DNA from: Acidobacteriota bacterium
GTDB taxonomy: Bacteria; Acidobacteriota; Terriglobia; Terriglobales; Acidobacteriaceae
Assembly (NCBI GenBank): GCA_021799945.1
Contig: JAJYZK010000144.1
Span: 1 to 7,472, forward strand
Length of the DNA: 7,472 nucleotides
Direction: 5' to 3'
Shown here: positions 5,504 to 7,472 of the stretch, piece after piece
How the letters are laid out: every line of letters starts with the position of its first letter
How positions within the stretch are numbered: the stretch's first letter is position 1
Made by a program: the position numbers and the translations under genes
Notes under the pieces: generated by a model
What the model saw: only the letters and a program-made list of their open reading frames with translations
Database searches by the model: none
Told to the model about the DNA's origin: nothing

Positions 5504-7472
5504 CTAATTGGCTGTTTCGCGCCCCCTGGAATGGATGCGAATGCCCATGCTGACAATGCGCGGCGAGCCAAGCGTCAAAATTGGCGTGCGGCCAACATCG
5601 ATGGAGCGATTCAGCATATTGCTCATGGCCCCATACACCTCATAGCGAGACCGGAAGGTATGCGCAACATATCCATCTAACTGAAAGTATCCGTTCAATA
5701 GAAAAGCATTCCGATCGTCGTCAAACTGGCGGCCATTCAAAGTGCCCTGCAATTCCGCGACGCCGAACCGGCGATTGGTGGCGCGCACATGCATTGTGGC
5801 CATATTATGCGCGACCTGCGGAATCCATTTTCCAACCAGATAGGGCTCCTGTGCGAATTGGGTGACGGTGGCGTCGGCGTACTGATAGCCCCCGGTCACG
5901 GAGAGCCATGGCAAGGGCTCCGACTCATAGTCGATCGACACTCCCTTGCTTTGGATTTGGCCCAGGTTCTCCCGCTGATTCAGCACCTCCGAAGGAGTCA
6001 CGCTCAATGTCAACGCCGTGATCGGGCGGTTCACTTCCGTCCAGAAATAACTGGCGCGAATCACGGTATTGCGCGATGGGACCGTCAATTCCGTGCCGGT
6101 TTCCCATCCAGTGGCGCGCTCCGACTGCAACTGTGGATTGGCCAGCGTAATTTCTTCCCCAACCTGTCCCCGGCGATAGAGTTCGTTCATCGTAGGCGCG
6201 CGAAAGGCGCGATAGGCGGAAGCGGTCAGCCCCACATATTGGTTGATCCTGCGCACCGCCCCAAGCTTGGGATTCAGCAGCGTTTCATTCCGGTTCGCAA
6301 TGGAGATATTCTGGAGCGGCCCTGTTCCTGTCTGAAGAATCTGGCGCGCATCGAGGTTCAAAAAATCGTCGAAACGGACGGAGCTGCTTACGGTCCATTT
6401 TCCCCGTTGGAAAAGCCCTTCGACATACTCCCCGACGCCGCGCTGGCGTGCGCTGGTGTCGGCAACCCCATTGGGCTTGTCGGCCGATATAGGCGTTTCA
6501 TCATCCGTTGCGCGTATGTCGTCGACATCGCTTCCCGCAATCAGCGTGATCCACGGGCGTAAATTTTTTGTCCACTGTATGGACCCTCCAAGTTGCTGGG
6601 TGGGCACTTGCTGGAGACGCGTCAGGAATTGGCTGGTTTGGCTGGCGTTCACGGCCGAAAAGCTTTGCCTGTAGTGCTCCTGCGCGCCAAACAGCCGGAT
6701 GGCAAAAACTCCCGCGCTTTCGGAGGTCCAATCCAGCCCGCTGGCATACCGCCAAAGCCGATTGCCGTTGGTCTGCAATACGGTTCCGTTTCCGCGGGCT
6801 TCGTTCAGCAGATTGCCGCGCAGATACGCGGCTCCCCGCTCGTGAATGGTGCGCCGGATGTCTACCTCGCCATTTTCATAATGGACGTTGGCTGCCGTGT
6901 CTACCGGCCCGCGAACGGCTGGAGCGACCTCAATGTACCCATCGGTCCGCAAAAAATCTCCCGCCAGTAGGCCGCTCCACGGCCCTGCGGTCGTCGTTCC
7001 CAGCACGGCAACATGCGGAGTATTCTCCTCGGCGTAACCGGCATCCATCTCGTACGCAGTCTCTCGCGGCTCGCGCTCTCTCATATCGATGACCCCGCCG
7101 ATTGCGCTGCTGCCGTACAGGTCGGACACTCCTCCACGCACGACCTCTATGTTTTCAATCGCCAGCGACGGGACCTGGTCCCAGTAGATCCATCCTCCGA
7201 AGGGGTCGTTGATGGGAATTCCATTGGAAAGCACCAGCGTGCGGCTGGCCGCGGTGGAGCCCAGACCCCGCAGCGATACGCCTTGCGAGGTAGGATTGGC
7301 CACCAATGTGCTGGAACGGCGAAAATAAGCGACCCCGGTGACTTCGCGCAAGCGATCGCCAACCGAGATAGTTGCGCTGCGCTGCATTGCCTTTTGGGAG
7401 AGGACGCGCACCGTATTGGCTGAGTCGTTCAAGGCCAGCGCCGTCCGGCTGGCCGTAACTACAACACGCTGG
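5504..7472 (-). CDS. TonB-dependent outer-membrane receptor, N-terminus beyond the window
   Basis: The reading frame is open to the right edge; 655 residues are visible before TAG (5506-5504). The first residues read QRVVVTATRTALAL, the usual entry into a TonB plug domain, so the TTG at 7432 is not a real start. The plug follows, with GDRLREVTGV, QGVSLRGLGSTAASRTLVLS, NGIPINDPFGG and IEVVRGGVSDLYGSSAIGGVI. The remainder is a 22-strand-type beta-barrel with NPKLGAVRRINQ, YRAFRAPTMNELYRRG, ANPQLQSERATGWETGTEL and a final strand ILTLGSPRIVSMGIRI. The missing part should hold the signal peptide, the TonB box and perhaps an N-terminal carboxypeptidase-regulatory-like domain. Such receptors import siderophores, cobalamin or glycans using TonB energy; the plug is of the BtuB/ferric-siderophore general type but the ligand cannot be assigned. 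A nine-residue polar tail (HSRGRETAN) follows the last strand instead of a terminal aromatic residue. Confidence 0.93.
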   Translation of the reverse strand, partial: QRVVVTASRTALALNDSANTVRVLSQKAMQRSATISVGDRLREVTGVAYFRRSSTLVANPTSQGVSLRGLGSTAASRTLVLSNGIPINDPFGGWIYWDQVPSLAIENIEVVRGGVSDLYGSSAIGGVIDMREREPRETAYEMDAGYAEENTPHVAVLGTTTAGPWSGLLAGDFLRTDGYIEVAPAVRGPVDTAANVHYENGEVDIRRTIHERGAAYLRGNLLNEARGNGTVLQTNGNRLWRYASGLDWTSESAGVFAIRLFGAQEHYRQSFSAVNASQTSQFLTRLQQVPTQQLGGSIQWTKNLRPWITLIAGSDVDDIRATDDETPISADKPNGVADTSARQRGVGEYVEGLFQRGKWTVSSSVRFDDFLNLDARQILQTGTGPLQNISIANRNETLLNPKLGAVRRINQYVGLTASAYRAFRAPTMNELYRRGQVGEEITLANPQLQSERATGWETGTELTVPSRNTVIRASYFWTEVNRPITALTLSVTPSEVLNQRENLGQIQSKGVSIDYESEPLPWLSVTGGYQYADATVTQFAQEPYLVGKWIPQVAHNMATMHVRATNRRFGVAELQGTLNGRQFDDDRNAFLLNGYFQLDGYVAHTFRSRYEVYGAMSNMLNRSIDVGRTPILTLGSPRIVSMGIRIHSRGRETAN

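Noticed and set aside
7430..7432. TTG at 7432 as the start of the TonB receptor
   Set aside because: The frame continues upstream into VVVTATRTALAL, a standard plug-domain entry, so the gene runs off the window.
3067..7472. Galactosidase and TonB receptor as one sugar-utilisation operon
   Set aside because: They are convergent, on opposite strands, with no shared transcript, and the receptor shows no feature tying it to glycans.

Overview
The window is GC-rich, densely coding bacterial DNA with four substantial protein genes and the tail of a fifth. A Tat-exported protein, a signal-peptide-bearing GH36 alpha-galactosidase and a TonB-dependent outer-membrane receptor together point to a Gram-negative, polysaccharide-using heterotroph. 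The overall style (many exported hydrolases, TonB receptor, moderate-high GC, a two-gene unit with an unknown partner) would fit an Acidobacteriota (Terriglobia) soil bacterium, but that placement is an inference and not shown by a marker gene.

Layout, left to right. 3-98 (+): last 31 codons of what looks like a zinc-type medium-chain alcohol dehydrogenase. 99-279: convergent intergenic gap with a 14-bp tandem duplication running into a perfect 13-bp-stem hairpin. 280-1491 (-): a 403-residue protein of unknown family. 1491-2654 (-): a Tat-exported alkaline-phosphatase/sulfatase-superfamily protein. These two genes form a translationally coupled pair (stop and start overlap as TAATG). 2655-3066: divergent control region of about 410 bp, holding a perfect 19-bp hyphenated palindrome on the operon side and four 11-bp direct repeats ending at the ribosome binding site of the galactosidase. 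3067-5421 (+): exported GH36 alpha-galactosidase with all the hallmark catalytic motifs. 5422-5503: short convergent gap with a weak hairpin. 5504-7472 (-): TonB-dependent receptor whose N-terminus lies beyond the right edge.

How they may work together: the galactosidase would release galactose from alpha-galactosides (raffinose-type sugars, galactomannan side chains) outside the cytoplasm. The TonB receptor would import some ligand across the outer membrane, but it is convergent with the galactosidase, so co-regulation is not implied. The phosphatase-like gene and its unknown partner are probably one functional module because they share a transcript and are coupled in translation. No mobile element, CRISPR array, tRNA or rRNA was seen. 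The two least explained items are the coupled Tat/unknown pair and the 11-bp repeat array ahead of the galactosidase.
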